Shown: positions 1 to 9,157, counted from the first letter of the stretch. The stretch: 64,000 nucleotides of DNA from Porticoccaceae bacterium (GCA_902562425.1 CACETF010000009.1:50476-114475); one strand, 5' to 3'. A program made the numbers and translations. Notes: a model not told the origin generated them from the letters alone.

Positions 1-151
1 CGTGGAAGAATTTTCTCGCTAAGTTTAATATTTCTAAGTGCGGCACCGTCAGACTAATACCATGTTTCTCCGCTAAATCTTCGGCAACTTTTACGTCCCA
101 GTACGGCAAAGAAGCAGCATGGGAGGTGGACGAACTCAAATCTGAGTCCAT
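1..151 (-). CDS. tusE: TusE/DsrC-family sulfur relay protein (partial, N-terminal 50 residues)
   Basis: The reading frame runs off the left edge. Fifty residues are visible, and the core WDVKVAEDLAEKHGISLT followed by P-H-x-E-I-L-x-L-x-R-x-F resembles the TusE pattern W..A...A...GI.L...H.E.....R.F. TusE accepts persulfide sulfur from TusBCD and passes it to MnmA for 2-thiolation of tRNA wobble uridine; DsrC relatives serve sulfite reductase. The catalytic C-terminal cysteine lies outside the window. The ATG is fixed by an in-frame TAA two codons upstream, and a GGAG lies about 10 bases before it. The gene follows the yccA-like gene on the same strand, as in E. coli, and mnmA is about 17 kb away. 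Function is inferred from this partial match. Confidence 0.8.
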   Translation of the reverse strand, partial: MDSDLSSSTSHAASLPYWDVKVAEDLAEKHGISLTVPHLEILNLARKFFH

Positions 152-233
152 AGCTTAGTTACTCCACCCCCGCATCTGTGTACTACCTTGCCTGTTGGCT
201 GGCTGATCAGGTCAGGCTCTACGTCGGACCCGC

Positions 234-899
234 CTAATCATCATTCCCCATCCCGAAAAATGTTAAAAAAACGATGAAGAGATTATACAACATTACAAAA
301 AGCGTGACCGTAGCAGAGATGTAATTCCGCTCACCCCCGTGAATGATCATACTTGTCTGCCACATTATTAAGCCGGTGCAAAGAACAGCAAACATAGAGC
401 TCACAGTGAGGGCCAGCGCAGGGATCTGAAGAAAAATATTGGCTATCCCGCCTACAAAAGCGACCATTAAGCCTATGAAGAGAAACCCTCCCAAGGCACT
501 CAGGTTTTTTCTGGTTTGGAGCACGTAAGCAGACGCTGCAAAGAAGGTGAGTGCTGTTGATCCAAGAGCAAGCATAATTGGTTCAGCGCCTCTGAGAGCA
601 AGAACTGCAGATAGAATGGGTCCCAGGGTGACGCCCAAAAAACCTGTTAGAGCAAAGCACCACGCTATCCCGCTACTGTTGTTTTTGTTTTTCTCAACCA
701 TCCACAAGAGTCCGAAATAAGGAAGAAGCATCCATAAACCCATGGATGGAACTCTGAGCAAGATTGAAGCGCCCGCCATGAGAGCGCTAAACCCAATTGT
801 AGCCCCCAACAACATGTAGGTGTTCCGCAGTACCTTTTGTACGCTGACATCCAGCTCGCTACCCGCAATTACATTGTTTGAAAGATCATCCATATCCAC
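234..899 (-). CDS. yccA: Bax inhibitor-1/YccA family membrane protein
   Basis: The product is a 221-residue, very hydrophobic protein with about seven membrane segments (roughly 28-46, 52-68, 78-100, 107-127, 137-157, 162-182 and 195-217) and an acidic C-terminal end, the architecture of the BI-1/YccA family. E. coli YccA binds and modulates the membrane protease FtsH. The gene sits immediately upstream of tusE on the same strand, a neighbourhood shared with E. coli. The GTG at 899 has a GAGG about 8 bases upstream; an ATG two codons later at 893 is the alternative but is less well spaced. Family assignment is solid; a role in FtsH control is inferred from the family. Confidence 0.85.
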   Translation of the reverse strand: MDMDDLSNNVIAGSELDVSVQKVLRNTYMLLGATIGFSALMAGASILLRVPSMGLWMLLPYFGLLWMVEKNKNNSSGIAWCFALTGFLGVTLGPILSAVLALRGAEPIMLALGSTALTFFAASAYVLQTRKNLSALGGFLFIGLMVAFVGGIANIFLQIPALALTVSSMFAVLCTGLIMWQTSMIIHGGERNYISATVTLFVMLYNLFIVFLTFFGMGNDD

Positions 900-969
900 T
901 TGTTATACCTCGCAAAAAACAATTAATTTGAAAATGTTGAGAACATCCATGATAGTCTCAACAAACTTT

Positions 970-1686
970 TTAAAGTGTTACCTCGGAGAGCGTCCATGAG
1001 GCCTCGCATAAAGATAGCACCGATCCGTAAGAATTCCACTCCCCAAGTACAATACGCTCTTTTCCAGAATCGTCAACCCTGTGACGCCCTGGACGATGCG
1101 TGTGCCCGTGTACAAGAACAGAAGTATCATAATACTCCATTACGGATACGACAGCTCCTAAGTTTACATCCATGAGGTCTGCAGACTTCTTTGCATTCGC
1201 ATAGATGCTTTGCCTCCGCCAAGAATCAGCTAGGCGCTGTCGTAAAAATAAAGGCAGTCTTAGAAGACACCAACGATTAAACGGCTTTCGTACTTTTGTA
1301 CGAAACCTCTGGTAATGCACATCGTCTGTGCAAAGTAAATCACCATGTGTTAAAAGCACCCTAACAGTGTCATATTCTAATATATGATAATCGTCTAATA
1401 AAGAGGCTTTTATGTATGACAGAAATTTTTGTCCAATCAGGAAATCACGGTTGCCGTGCTGCAAAAATAATTTTGTGCCCGCATCTGTTAGCGAAGATAG
1501 ATTGTTTTTCACATTTTCGGCGAGCTGTGAGCAATCATCGTCACCTATCCATGCATCAAATAGGTCGCCTAAGATATAGAGTGCGTCAGCGCCCCGGGCT
1601 TCACGCTTTAGAAACCTGAAAAAAAGTTCAGTTACTGCAGGTCTCGATTCAGATAAATGAATGTCTGAAATGAATAGAATACTCAT
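970..1686 (-). CDS. lpxH: UDP-2,3-diacylglucosamine diphosphatase LpxH
   Basis: This 238-residue calcineurin-type metallophosphoesterase has the full metal-binding set: D8-x-H10, GD41, G78-N-R-D81, H114-G-D116 and a C-terminal HGHTHRP near residue 195. LpxH hydrolyses UDP-2,3-diacylglucosamine to lipid X on the inner face of the cytoplasmic membrane, the fourth step of lipid A synthesis. Length and motif spacing are normal for the family (about 240). It lies 23 bases downstream of ppiB on the same strand, the ppiB-lpxH order known from Pseudomonas, so the two are probably cotranscribed. Confidence 0.95.
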   Translation of the reverse strand: MSILFISDIHLSESRPAVTELFFRFLKREARGADALYILGDLFDAWIGDDDCSQLAENVKNNLSSLTDAGTKLFLQHGNRDFLIGQKFLSYIKASLLDDYHILEYDTVRVLLTHGDLLCTDDVHYQRFRTKVRKPFNRWCLLRLPLFLRQRLADSWRRQSIYANAKKSADLMDVNLGAVVSVMEYYDTSVLVHGHTHRPGRHRVDDSGKERIVLGEWNSYGSVLSLCEASWTLSEVTL

Positions 1687-1709
1687 TGAGATCTATGCCT
1701 AATAACTCC

Positions 1710-2219
1710 TTAATATTGATCGTACGCATCGCTTACATGTATTCCAGTGATTTCGATTAACTCAGAGGGAACGTCTCGATGATATCTTTCGGAGCCGGTT
1801 GCCACTGATTTAATGTGGTTTACAACTTCCATTCCCTCAACAACATCCGCGAAGACAGCATACCCCCAGCCCTGTTGTGTTTTATCAGTATGATTTAAAA
1901 AATCATTGTCTGCGACGTTGATAAAAAATTGTGATGAGGCAGAGTCAGGATCTGACGTTCTTGCCATCGCGATGGTTCCAATGGTGTTCGACCTTCCATT
2001 GTTAGCCTCATTGATAATAGGATCTCTGGATGGTTTCTCAATCAGATCGATATCTAATCCACCGCCTTGAATCATGAAGCCGTCGATCACTCTGTGAAAA
2101 ACTGTACCTATGTAGAATTCTTCTCGAGCATATTGTAAAAAATTTTGAGCCGAAATTGGTGCATTCTCAAAATCCAGCTCTATACAGATTTTACCCATCG
2201 TGGTGGTTAATACTATCAT
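1710..2219 (-). CDS. ppiB: Cyclophilin-type peptidyl-prolyl cis-trans isomerase, cytoplasmic
   Basis: The 169-residue protein is a single cyclophilin domain with no signal peptide, so it matches PpiB rather than the exported PpiA. The typical core FHRVIDGFMIQGG (active-site arginine in FHR) and the following NE-x-NNGRSN-x-GTIAMAR block are present. It catalyses proline isomerisation during protein folding. The ATG at 2219 has GGAG seven bases upstream. The gene is divergent from glnS and precedes lpxH, a conserved gammaproteobacterial order. Confidence 0.94.
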   Translation of the reverse strand: MIVLTTTMGKICIELDFENAPISAQNFLQYAREEFYIGTVFHRVIDGFMIQGGGLDIDLIEKPSRDPIINEANNGRSNTIGTIAMARTSDPDSASSQFFINVADNDFLNHTDKTQQGWGYAVFADVVEGMEVVNHIKSVATGSERYHRDVPSELIEITGIHVSDAYDQY

Positions 2220-2351
2220 ATTTTTTCTCCGCTCACGCTTACGCGTTGTGGTTTTGAGGGTGGCTCATTCTATGCTTTGACAAAGAAAATTAACACCCTT
2301 TTTGGATATTCTGTCCGAACATTTTCTGCGCATAAATCCAGGACATAAATA

Positions 2352-2373
2352 ACTTGGAGGCTTAATTCCAAGT
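2352..2373. repeat. Perfect 7-bp inverted repeat upstream of glnS
   Basis: ACTTGGA and TCCAAGT form perfect arms around an 8-base loop in the ppiB/glnS divergent region, about 50 bases before the presumed glnS -10 box. There is no run of T on either side, so it does not look like a terminator. It could be an operator or chance. Confidence 0.35.
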
Positions 2374-2420
2374 CTTAAAAAGCAAGTTTAGTTTTAGTGT
2401 TATGAAAACGATCCTGACGT

Positions 2421-2426
2421 TATAAT
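2421..2426 (+). promoter_or_regulatory. Probable -10 box of glnS promoter
   Basis: A perfect TATAAT lies 31 bases before the preferred glnS ATG at 2458. It overlaps the upstream in-frame ATG at 2425, so a transcript starting from it would begin after that ATG. The -35 region is poor (TGTTAT at the 17-base position). Confidence 0.5.
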
Positions 2427-2457
2427 GATTGTTAATTATTTTAACGATACAATTCAT

Positions 2458-4131
2458 ATGATTGACCTCAACAAACCCATAAATTTTATTCAAAATATAA
2501 TCGACTCCGATCTTGCGTCTGGTCGTGTGGTTGAAATCGTAACCCGCTTTCCCCCAGAGCCAAATGGCTATCTTCACATTGGACATGCTAAATCGATTTG
2601 TCTAAATTTTGATCTTGCCGCGGCTAATGGGGGGCGATGTAATCTACGGTTTGACGATACTAATCCGGAGACGGAAAGTCCAGAGTATGTTGATGCTATT
2701 ATCGAGGATGTAAGGTGGTTAGGATATAACTGGTCTGGCAATGTTCGCTACGCATCCGATTACTTTGATCAGCTATTTGAGTGGGCTAAATTCTTGATAA
2801 AGCGGGAAAAGGCTTATGTGTGTGAATTAACATCGGCTCAAACCCGTGAGTATCGGGGAACACTCACGATGGGAGGAAGAGATAGTCCATTTAGAGATCG
2901 CCCTGCTTCTGAAAGCCTTGATTTGCTTGAGGAAATGCGTTCCGGCGGAGTAGAAGAGGGGAAAATGACATTACGCGCCAGAATTGATATGCAGTCTCCT
3001 AATATAAATCTCCGAGACCCTGTGCTTTACAGGATTAAAAAATATCCACACCATCGTACGGGTAGAGTTTGGAGCATCTATCCCTCCTATGATTTCGCTC
3101 ATGGCCAAGAGGATGCTTTGGAGGGAATCACCCACTCTATTTGCACGCTAGAATTTGCAGATAACAGAGTGCTCTACGATTGGTTTATCAAAAATCTTCC
3201 TGTGCCTGCTACGCCAAAGCAGTTTGAGTTTGGCCGATTAAATATCAATTACATGGTAACGAGTAAAAGAAAGTTAAAGCAGCTTGTAGATGAAAATATA
3301 GTTGATGGTTGGGACGATCCTAGGATGCCGACTCTGTCGGGTATGCGGCGGAGGGGTATAACTGCTCAGGCTATTAAAAATTTTTGTAAAAGTTTGGCTG
3401 TTGCGAAAACTGATGGCGTTGTCGACATCGCTCAGTTTGAGTATTTTATTAGAGATGATTTAAATAAGCATGCGAAGCGCGTAATGTGCGTACTTGAGCC
3501 ACTGAAATTATTGATTACAAATTATTCGGCAGACCATGTTGAAGACCTTTCCATTCCATATCATCCAAATAGAGGTGACTTGGGATATAGAAGAGTACCT
3601 TTCACCTCCGAAATATGGATCGATCGCAACGACTTTAGTGAGGATCAAGCCCTTTCCCGAAAAAAATTCAAACGACTAGTCATAGGCGATTACGTGCGGC
3701 TTCGAGGTGCTTACGTAGTGAGAGCTGATAGTGTTATTAAAGATGTTAATGGCATTATCACTGAAGTCCGAGCGTCTCTCGTGCCAGGGACAATTGGTAA
3801 GAACGCCCCAGAGGAAATCAAGCCTAGGGGTGTCATCCACTGGGTCTCGGAGCAGTATTCAGTCGATTGTTGCGTGAATCAATATGATCGGCTTTTTTCT
3901 CACCCGCTACCCGAGTCAGGAGATGAGAGCTTTGTTAAGTTCATTAATTTAAACTCACTAAAAGTAATTTATGGATGTAAAGCAGAGCCTGAGTTGGCCA
4001 AAGCACAAATGGGCGAAAATTATCAATTTGAGAGAATAGGATACTTTTGTCTGGACAATCGCCGAAAAAATGATGATGACCTTGTATTCAACTGTACGAT
4101 AGGGCTGAGAGACAATTGGAGTAAAACTTAA
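2458..4131 (+). CDS. glnS: Glutaminyl-tRNA synthetase
   Basis: This class I aminoacyl-tRNA synthetase charges tRNA-Gln. From the preferred start the protein has 557 residues (E. coli 554). The ATP-binding signature RFPPEPNGYLHIGHAKS falls near residues 30-46 (HIGH at 40-43), and the KMSKS equivalent reads VTSKRKL near residue 265; the C-terminal beta-barrel domains are complete. The frame is open back to an ATG at 2425, but that start sits within a TATAAT sequence, and the protein from 2458 (MIDLNKPINFIQ) lines up with the E. coli N-terminus. It is followed 53 bases later by cysS. Confidence 0.96.
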   Translation: MIDLNKPINFIQNIIDSDLASGRVVEIVTRFPPEPNGYLHIGHAKSICLNFDLAAANGGRCNLRFDDTNPETESPEYVDAIIEDVRWLGYNWSGNVRYASDYFDQLFEWAKFLIKREKAYVCELTSAQTREYRGTLTMGGRDSPFRDRPASESLDLLEEMRSGGVEEGKMTLRARIDMQSPNINLRDPVLYRIKKYPHHRTGRVWSIYPSYDFAHGQEDALEGITHSICTLEFADNRVLYDWFIKNLPVPATPKQFEFGRLNINYMVTSKRKLKQLVDENIVDGWDDPRMPTLSGMRRRGITAQAIKNFCKSLAVAKTDGVVDIAQFEYFIRDDLNKHAKRVMCVLEPLKLLITNYSADHVEDLSIPYHPNRGDLGYRRVPFTSEIWIDRNDFSEDQALSRKKFKRLVIGDYVRLRGAYVVRADSVIKDVNGIITEVRASLVPGTIGKNAPEEIKPRGVIHWVSEQYSVDCCVNQYDRLFSHPLPESGDESFVKFINLNSLKVIYGCKAEPELAKAQMGENYQFERIGYFCLDNRRKNDDDLVFNCTIGLRDNWSKT

Positions 4132-4184
4132 TAGTGAACACGAGCAAGGATATTTTACAAAAAACACTATAATGGCGAATTTAA

Positions 4185-5564
4185 ATGTCCCTTAAGATTT
4201 ACAACACTTTGACGCGGAAGAAGGAAAACTTTTCGCCGATAACTCCCTCTAGAATTACTATGTATGTTTGCGGACCAACCGTCTATAACCGAGTACATAT
4301 AGGAAACGCCCGCCCAGCCGTTATCTTTGATGTGCTATATCGAATATTGCAAACACTTTACCCGAGAGTCGATTATGCCCGCAACATTACCGATATTGAT
4401 GACAAAATAATCATGACGTCGCGGAGACTTAATCAAGACATATCTGAAATAACCGAGCGATACTCTCAACTATATATCCAAGACATGGACGCTCTACATA
4501 ATCTTGCACCCACTTTTTCACCTCGCGCCACCGATCATATATCTGAGATGCTGGATATTATTACAGATCTTGTTGATTCTGGTTATGCATATGTAGCAGA
4601 TGGACATGTTTTATTTTCCGTTGCTTCGGACTCGGATTATGGTCAATTGTCGCGACGACAATCCTCTGAATTAATGGCTGGTGCCAGAGTAAACGTAGCG
4701 TCCTATAAACGAAACCCCCAAGATTTCGTACTCTGGAAGCCGTCTGCACCAGATGATCCGGGTTGGCCTAGTAGGTTCGGCCGAGGACGTCCCGGCTGGC
4801 ATATTGAATGCTCTGCTATGGTAAAAAAACATCTCGGAGAAACTATAGACATACACGGTGGCGGTCAGGATTTACTTTTTCCTCACCATGAAAATGAAAA
4901 TGCGCAAAGTAGATGCACGCATAACGGTAGACCACTGGCGAACTACTGGATGCACAATGGTTTTGTAAATTTGGATGGAGAAAAAATGTCAAAATCCCTT
5001 GGGAATTTTCGATTGGTTGGAGATCTTTTAAAGGTATACCCCGGAGAAGTTCTTCGTTATGCGATACTTACAGCGCAATATCGATTTGAACAGAATTTTG
5101 ACTACGCTATTTTAGATGCTGCGAAGAATTCACTGAATAGTCTATATAGATATTTACGAGCCGCTGAAAATATCGAAATTTCAGTTTCAATTGAGGTTTC
5201 TAGTTGCCGAGGAGTAGATGCGCTACTAGACGATTTAAATACTCCTTTAGCATTATCTGAGTTACATCGCATTGCAAAAGAAATGCATTCCTCTTGTGGC
5301 ACAGACCAGCAAATATTAAAGGCGCAATTGATAAATTTATCAGGATTGATGGGTCTGTTACAACAACAACCAGAGGACTGGTTTCAAAATGACAGTGGGA
5401 ATCTAGCACTAACGGATGATCAGATAGAGAATGCAATTGTTGAACGTAAGCAAGCTAAGCTCGCCGGAGACTACACCACTGCGGATATTATCCGAAAGAG
5501 ACTTGAAGATGACGGGGTGGTGCTTGAGGATTCGCGATCGACCACAACTTGGCGTCGTCGCTAA
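4185..5564 (+). CDS. cysS: Cysteinyl-tRNA synthetase
   Basis: The 459-residue protein (E. coli 461) is a class I synthetase that charges tRNA-Cys. It has the zinc-binding C29, the HIGH-type motif HIGN at 38-41, the WHIECSAM block with a second zinc cysteine, the HHENE zinc/substrate segment and KMSKS at 267-271. It lies 53 bases downstream of glnS on the same strand. A TATAAT at 4168-4173 just before the gene could give it its own promoter. The glnS-cysS-folD order is conserved in Pseudomonas, but here two extra genes, one of them broken, separate cysS from folD. Confidence 0.96.
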   Translation: MSLKIYNTLTRKKENFSPITPSRITMYVCGPTVYNRVHIGNARPAVIFDVLYRILQTLYPRVDYARNITDIDDKIIMTSRRLNQDISEITERYSQLYIQDMDALHNLAPTFSPRATDHISEMLDIITDLVDSGYAYVADGHVLFSVASDSDYGQLSRRQSSELMAGARVNVASYKRNPQDFVLWKPSAPDDPGWPSRFGRGRPGWHIECSAMVKKHLGETIDIHGGGQDLLFPHHENENAQSRCTHNGRPLANYWMHNGFVNLDGEKMSKSLGNFRLVGDLLKVYPGEVLRYAILTAQYRFEQNFDYAILDAAKNSLNSLYRYLRAAENIEISVSIEVSSCRGVDALLDDLNTPLALSELHRIAKEMHSSCGTDQQILKAQLINLSGLMGLLQQQPEDWFQNDSGNLALTDDQIENAIVERKQAKLAGDYTTADIIRKRLEDDGVVLEDSRSTTTWRRR

Positions 5565-5612
5565 GCCTAGTAATTGTTTGTTAACTTTTCTTGGTTTTTG
5601 CCGCTTTTTCTG

Positions 5613-6779
5613 TTACAAATGAATAGAAGAGGAACATATGTAGTGAGCCTCTGGTGGTGGTGCCGTCTTCTCACTGAGACTTCTCATAACAGAGATTACA
5701 ACTCTCTCGGCTACAGCTCTGTAGCTAGCGAATTGGCTTTCTCGGACACATAGATATCGTTCATCTGTATGACTGAGATTTTTGTCTTTGTAAGTAAGCA
5801 CTCCTCTTTGTTCGGCAGAACTTAGACGCAGGCCAGACCAAGCGTCGAAAGGCTCATGCTGGAAATGTGGAAAATGATGGCGAGTTATCTCTATCAAGTA
5901 GTCAACCTCCTCAGTGTTTGGAACAACTCGCTCAGGGTTACCTGAGAATATGCTGTCAACTGAGCCGACTAATGTCCCACCTCTCCATGGTAGGATTGCA
6001 ATGCGGTTAGCTCCTTTTCTTCCCTCAACATAAAAACTGTGATCACTAAGATGCTCTCTAAATTCAATGTGAGTAGACTTTATTGATCGAGCGGGCAAAG
6101 GATTTTTTACTCCTTCAATAGATCGGGAAACACGGTCACCCCATGCACCAGTTGCGTTTACCAAAAATCGACAATCAAAGTCACGGTGCCGAGAACCTTT
6201 GGCCACGCTTACAACGAAACCATCGTCTGACTGCCGTGCCCCCTTAAAATTAACAGGACAGAGCGCCATAGCACCATGTTGTTTTGCCGATCTTAAAACA
6301 TTTTGAGCCAGCTGAGTGTCATCAATATGAATTTCTTGGAGCGCATAAACTGCCGAAAGATCATGTTGATTTAGTCCATGAAGATTGCGCCATTGCTTTT
6401 CAGGTAGATGTTGGAAAGAAGCCAATTTATTGCTACCTGCAAGAGCATCGTATATGCGAAGTTGTAACGCTACTTGCCATGATTTTTGAATATTTTGTTT
6501 GTAAATTGGAAGATAAAACCAATCGACCTTTTGCAGATCTGTTGCGATATCTCTAATTATTCGACGTTCCCTCAAACGTTCACGAACATTAGCGAAACGG
6601 AGGCGAGGAATTCCCTCGAAGTCACCATCTATTATCTTGCTTGATTTGGAAGAATTGCCGGCACCCCAACCTCTTTTTTCAACAATAATCGTAGAAAGTC
6701 CATTAAGCGCAGCAGCCTGAGCAATACCGGCGCCGATTATGCCGCCGCCAACAATACAGAGATCAAAATGAGTTGACAT
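5613..6779 (-). CDS. FAD-dependent oxidoreductase, GlpD-like, short form
   Basis: The N-terminus carries a Rossmann FAD-binding motif GGGIIGAG at residues 11-18 followed by the GNSSKSSKIIDGD segment, which corresponds to the conserved region after the FAD motif in aerobic glycerol-3-phosphate dehydrogenase (GlpD). A second dinucleotide-related block, NATGAWGDRV, lies near residue 208. The protein has 388 residues, whereas GlpD has about 500, so the C-terminal cap domain of GlpD is absent. Oxidation of glycerol 3-phosphate or a related hydroxy acid with electron transfer to quinone is plausible, but the substrate cannot be read from sequence. It is transcribed towards cysS and stands alone, between cysS and the broken enoyl-CoA hydratase gene. 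Confidence 0.7.
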   Translation of the reverse strand: MSTHFDLCIVGGGIIGAGIAQAAALNGLSTIIVEKRGWGAGNSSKSSKIIDGDFEGIPRLRFANVRERLRERRIIRDIATDLQKVDWFYLPIYKQNIQKSWQVALQLRIYDALAGSNKLASFQHLPEKQWRNLHGLNQHDLSAVYALQEIHIDDTQLAQNVLRSAKQHGAMALCPVNFKGARQSDDGFVVSVAKGSRHRDFDCRFLVNATGAWGDRVSRSIEGVKNPLPARSIKSTHIEFREHLSDHSFYVEGRKGANRIAILPWRGGTLVGSVDSIFSGNPERVVPNTEEVDYLIEITRHHFPHFQHEPFDAWSGLRLSSAEQRGVLTYKDKNLSHTDERYLCVRESQFASYRAVAERVVISVMRSLSEKTAPPPEAHYICSSSIHL

Positions 6780-7164
6780 GGATTAAGTCCAATGAGGTAT
6801 CTTTGAGCAGTACCAAGTGTCGCCCTGAGAATTCTATTCTTTTGATGTCAAAGCATATAATGTTCAAAGTAATCATGTTACCGCCAAGCGATGTCGTGAA
6901 ATAGAAGTATATAAAAAGCTATAAAAACTTTCACACACCGCGAAACAATGTTAATTTTTGGGAATGGGGTGTGCTCTAATACTAATCACCCCGCAAATGC
7001 TGCACCAAATGGCTAATTATTGTCAAATCAAACACATGAAAGCTGTATCATTTTACCTTACAGGGGATCCAGTTGCGTCATAGCGGTACTGATTTATTCG
7101 TGCCATTTTCCACATCTGGCGGCTTTAATTGTATTTTATTAGGATTTTATAAGCAGGAAATTTC
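6780..7164. other. Intergenic region between two divergent genes
   Basis: No coding frame is supportable here. The region separates the divergent GlpD-like gene and the enoyl-CoA hydratase pseudogene. It contains one inverted repeat (GGGGTG at 6966-6971 and CACCCC at 6987-6992, 15-base loop) that could be an operator. A TATAAT at 6856-6861 has a TTGATG only 8 bases upstream, too close to act as its -35 box. Confidence 0.4.
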
Positions 7165-7924
7165 ATGCCGACGGTGCTCTACGAGGTAGTAAATAACATT
7201 GCAAAAATTACCCTCAATAACCCAAAGAAACGAAATATGCTTGACCTAACTATCTGCCGTCTTTTGATTAATTTCATAAAGGAAGCAGAATCTGATCGAA
7301 ATGTCCTATCAGTTATTAGCTCTGGGACCGGAAGCATCTTCTGTGCTGAGGCGCCCCTCTATAAAATTGAGCCCGACAAGGACAAACTTAAAACAATATA
7401 AAGCGGTTTTTTTGAGTGTTGCACGGTGTACCTTACCAACGATTGCCGCATTGAACGGTCCCGCGATAGGCGCTGGATTCAACATGGCTTTAGCCTGCGA
7501 CGCACGTATCATGTCAGAAGACGCTATCTTGGATCCAAAATTTTTTAGATTGGGATTACACCCGGGTGGAGGATGTTCTTGGCTGCTGAGGGAACTGTGT
7601 GGCTGGAACACTGCTGCTGGTCTACTTTTGTTTTCACAACCCCTCTCACCACATAAAGCGGTTGAACAAGGCTTGGCATGGAAAAGCGTAAAAAGAGAAG
7701 ACTTGCTGGAAGCTGCGATGGGGTATACCGATGCGATTCGACATTTACCTAGAGAACTTCTCATATACACAAAGAGAACTCTTCTTGCCGCTGATGCAAG
7801 TTGTCACTTCGATGATATTTTAGAGATCGAGACTTAGGAGCAGCTGTGGGCATTGCGACAACCATTTTCCAAGAATGCTATTGGGATGGTCTCTAAAACA
7901 ATCAATGAGAGCAACCGTTCTTGA
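7165..7924 (+). pseudogene. Enoyl-CoA hydratase/isomerase, frameshifted and interrupted by a stop
   Basis: Two frames together encode a crotonase-fold protein of about 253 residues, the normal family size. Frame one gives the N-terminal strands up to GSIFCAEAPLYKIE and ends at 7401. Frame two continues with KAVFLSVARCTLPTIAALN, GPAIGAGFNMALACDARI and FFRLGLHPGGG. Removing one A from the AAAA run at 7390-7393 joins the frames exactly (…DKLKQYKAVF). The second frame then meets a TAG at 7835-7837, after which it stays open to a TGA at 7922-7924. The oxyanion-hole motif, normally FCAGxDL, reads FCAEAPL. Three separate changes argue for real decay rather than a sequencing slip. The intact gene would have acted in beta-oxidation or a related acyl-CoA pathway. 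Confidence 0.85.
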
Positions 7925-7985
7925 GACCTATCTTATGTAGTATTTTTGTCAAAAAAACACTTATCACCGATCCTTGTGAGAGATG

Positions 7986-8825
7986 TTACAACTCTTTCTC
8001 TGCAGCAATGACTGATTGAAGTAGCAAAGTGTTGATGGTCATGGGACCCACTCCCCCAGGCACGGGTGTAACAGCAGCTACTCTATCATATAAGGGACCT
8101 AGCTCAATATCGCCGCAACCATTGGGATGAAACCCAGCATCGATGACAACGGCTCCATCAGGAATCCAGCTTGCTTTGATGTACTCGGGCCTACCCAAAG
8201 CCCCCACAATTAAGTCTGCTGACTGAATAATCTCCGGAAGATTTTTAGTCTTGGAGTGGCAAACCGTGACAGTTGCATCTTCATTTAATATCATCATAGA
8301 CATCGGCTTGCCTAGAATGGGGCTTCGACCCACTACCACAGCATGCATCCCTGCAAGCTTGATATCGTAAGCTGCCAATAACCGCATAATTCCTCGTGGC
8401 GTAGCCGAACCAAAAGTTTGCTGACCCATCGTCATTTTACCGAAGCCCAAGCACGTTACACCGTCCACATCTTTTTGGAGACTAATAGCGTCAAAACATA
8501 ACCTTTCATTAATTTGTCGGGGCACTGGGTGTTGTAATAATATTCCATGACACAATTTATTAGAATTCAGGGAGAAAATCTTCTCTATAAGCTCTTCCGT
8601 AGTGGTCGTGGCCGGAAGCTCAATTGCGATTGACTCCATACCGATCCTTCTGCAAGCGCTTTGCTTCATTCTGACATAAGTCTGTGACGCCGGATCTGAA
8701 CCAACTAATATAGTGGCCAAGGTCGGCGGATAACCATTTTTTAACCGTATTTTTTTGACTCGATTAATGAGTTGCTGTTCAGTTTGCTTGGCGACCAATG
8801 TGCCGTCCAAAAGTATTGCAGACAT
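7986..8825 (-). CDS. folD: Bifunctional methylenetetrahydrofolate dehydrogenase/cyclohydrolase
   Basis: The 279-residue FolD interconverts 5,10-methylene-, methenyl- and 10-formyl-tetrahydrofolate in the cytoplasm. The catalytic Y50-x-x-x-K54 (in YVRMK), the NADP-binding [13 protein letters not shown] segment and the C-terminal [10 protein letters not shown] signature are intact. The start at 8825 is well supported by GGAGG a few bases upstream. It lies downstream of the tRNA operon on the same strand, as in Pseudomonas where folD neighbours a tRNA cluster. Confidence 0.96.
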   Translation of the reverse strand: MSAILLDGTLVAKQTEQQLINRVKKIRLKNGYPPTLATILVGSDPASQTYVRMKQSACRRIGMESIAIELPATTTTEELIEKIFSLNSNKLCHGILLQHPVPRQINERLCFDAISLQKDVDGVTCLGFGKMTMGQQTFGSATPRGIMRLLAAYDIKLAGMHAVVVGRSPILGKPMSMMILNEDATVTVCHSKTKNLPEIIQSADLIVGALGRPEYIKASWIPDGAVVIDAGFHPNGCGDIELGPLYDRVAAVTPVPGGVGPMTINTLLLQSVIAAEKEL

Positions 8826-8943
8826 TACACCCTCCTTTGGAGAGACTCACACTTACCCTCATCCTGCTTGCCCCACAAGTGGGATGATATGCAGCATAAA
8901 AACTTACTATAAAATTTCTCTCAAAAGTTTCACATTGCTAATT

Positions 8944-9020
8944 TGGGGTGGACGACGGGGATTGAACCCGCGACCACCGGAATCACAATCCGGGGCTCTA
9001 CCAACTGAGCTACGCCCACC
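8944..9020 (-). tRNA. tRNA-His (anticodon GUG)
   Basis: The cloverleaf is complete. The encoded G-1 stands opposite discriminator C73, the acceptor GTGGGCG pairs with CGTCCAC, and the anticodon loop TTGTGAT is flanked by CCGGA/TCCGG. The T loop is GTTCAATC and a 3' CCA is encoded. It is the last gene of the Pro-Arg-His tRNA operon. Confidence 0.97.
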
Positions 9021-9062
9021 ATAACATTAACAATGATAATTTGCCGGCATGACCGGGTCCAA

Positions 9063-9139
<77 letters not shown>

Positions 9140-9157
9140 GTAGACAGGGCCCCAACT

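Noticed and set aside
160..234. Possible SRP (4.5S) RNA because of a GGTCAGG-like segment
   Set aside because: The diagnostic GGTCAGGTCCGGAAGGAAGCAGCC core is not present.
6842..6861. Promoter from TTGATG and TATAAT
   Set aside because: The spacer is only 8 bases.
7309..7770. Long 153-codon minus-strand frame opposite the enoyl-CoA hydratase pseudogene
   Set aside because: It is the antisense shadow of the crotonase-fold coding sequence and has no family features of its own.
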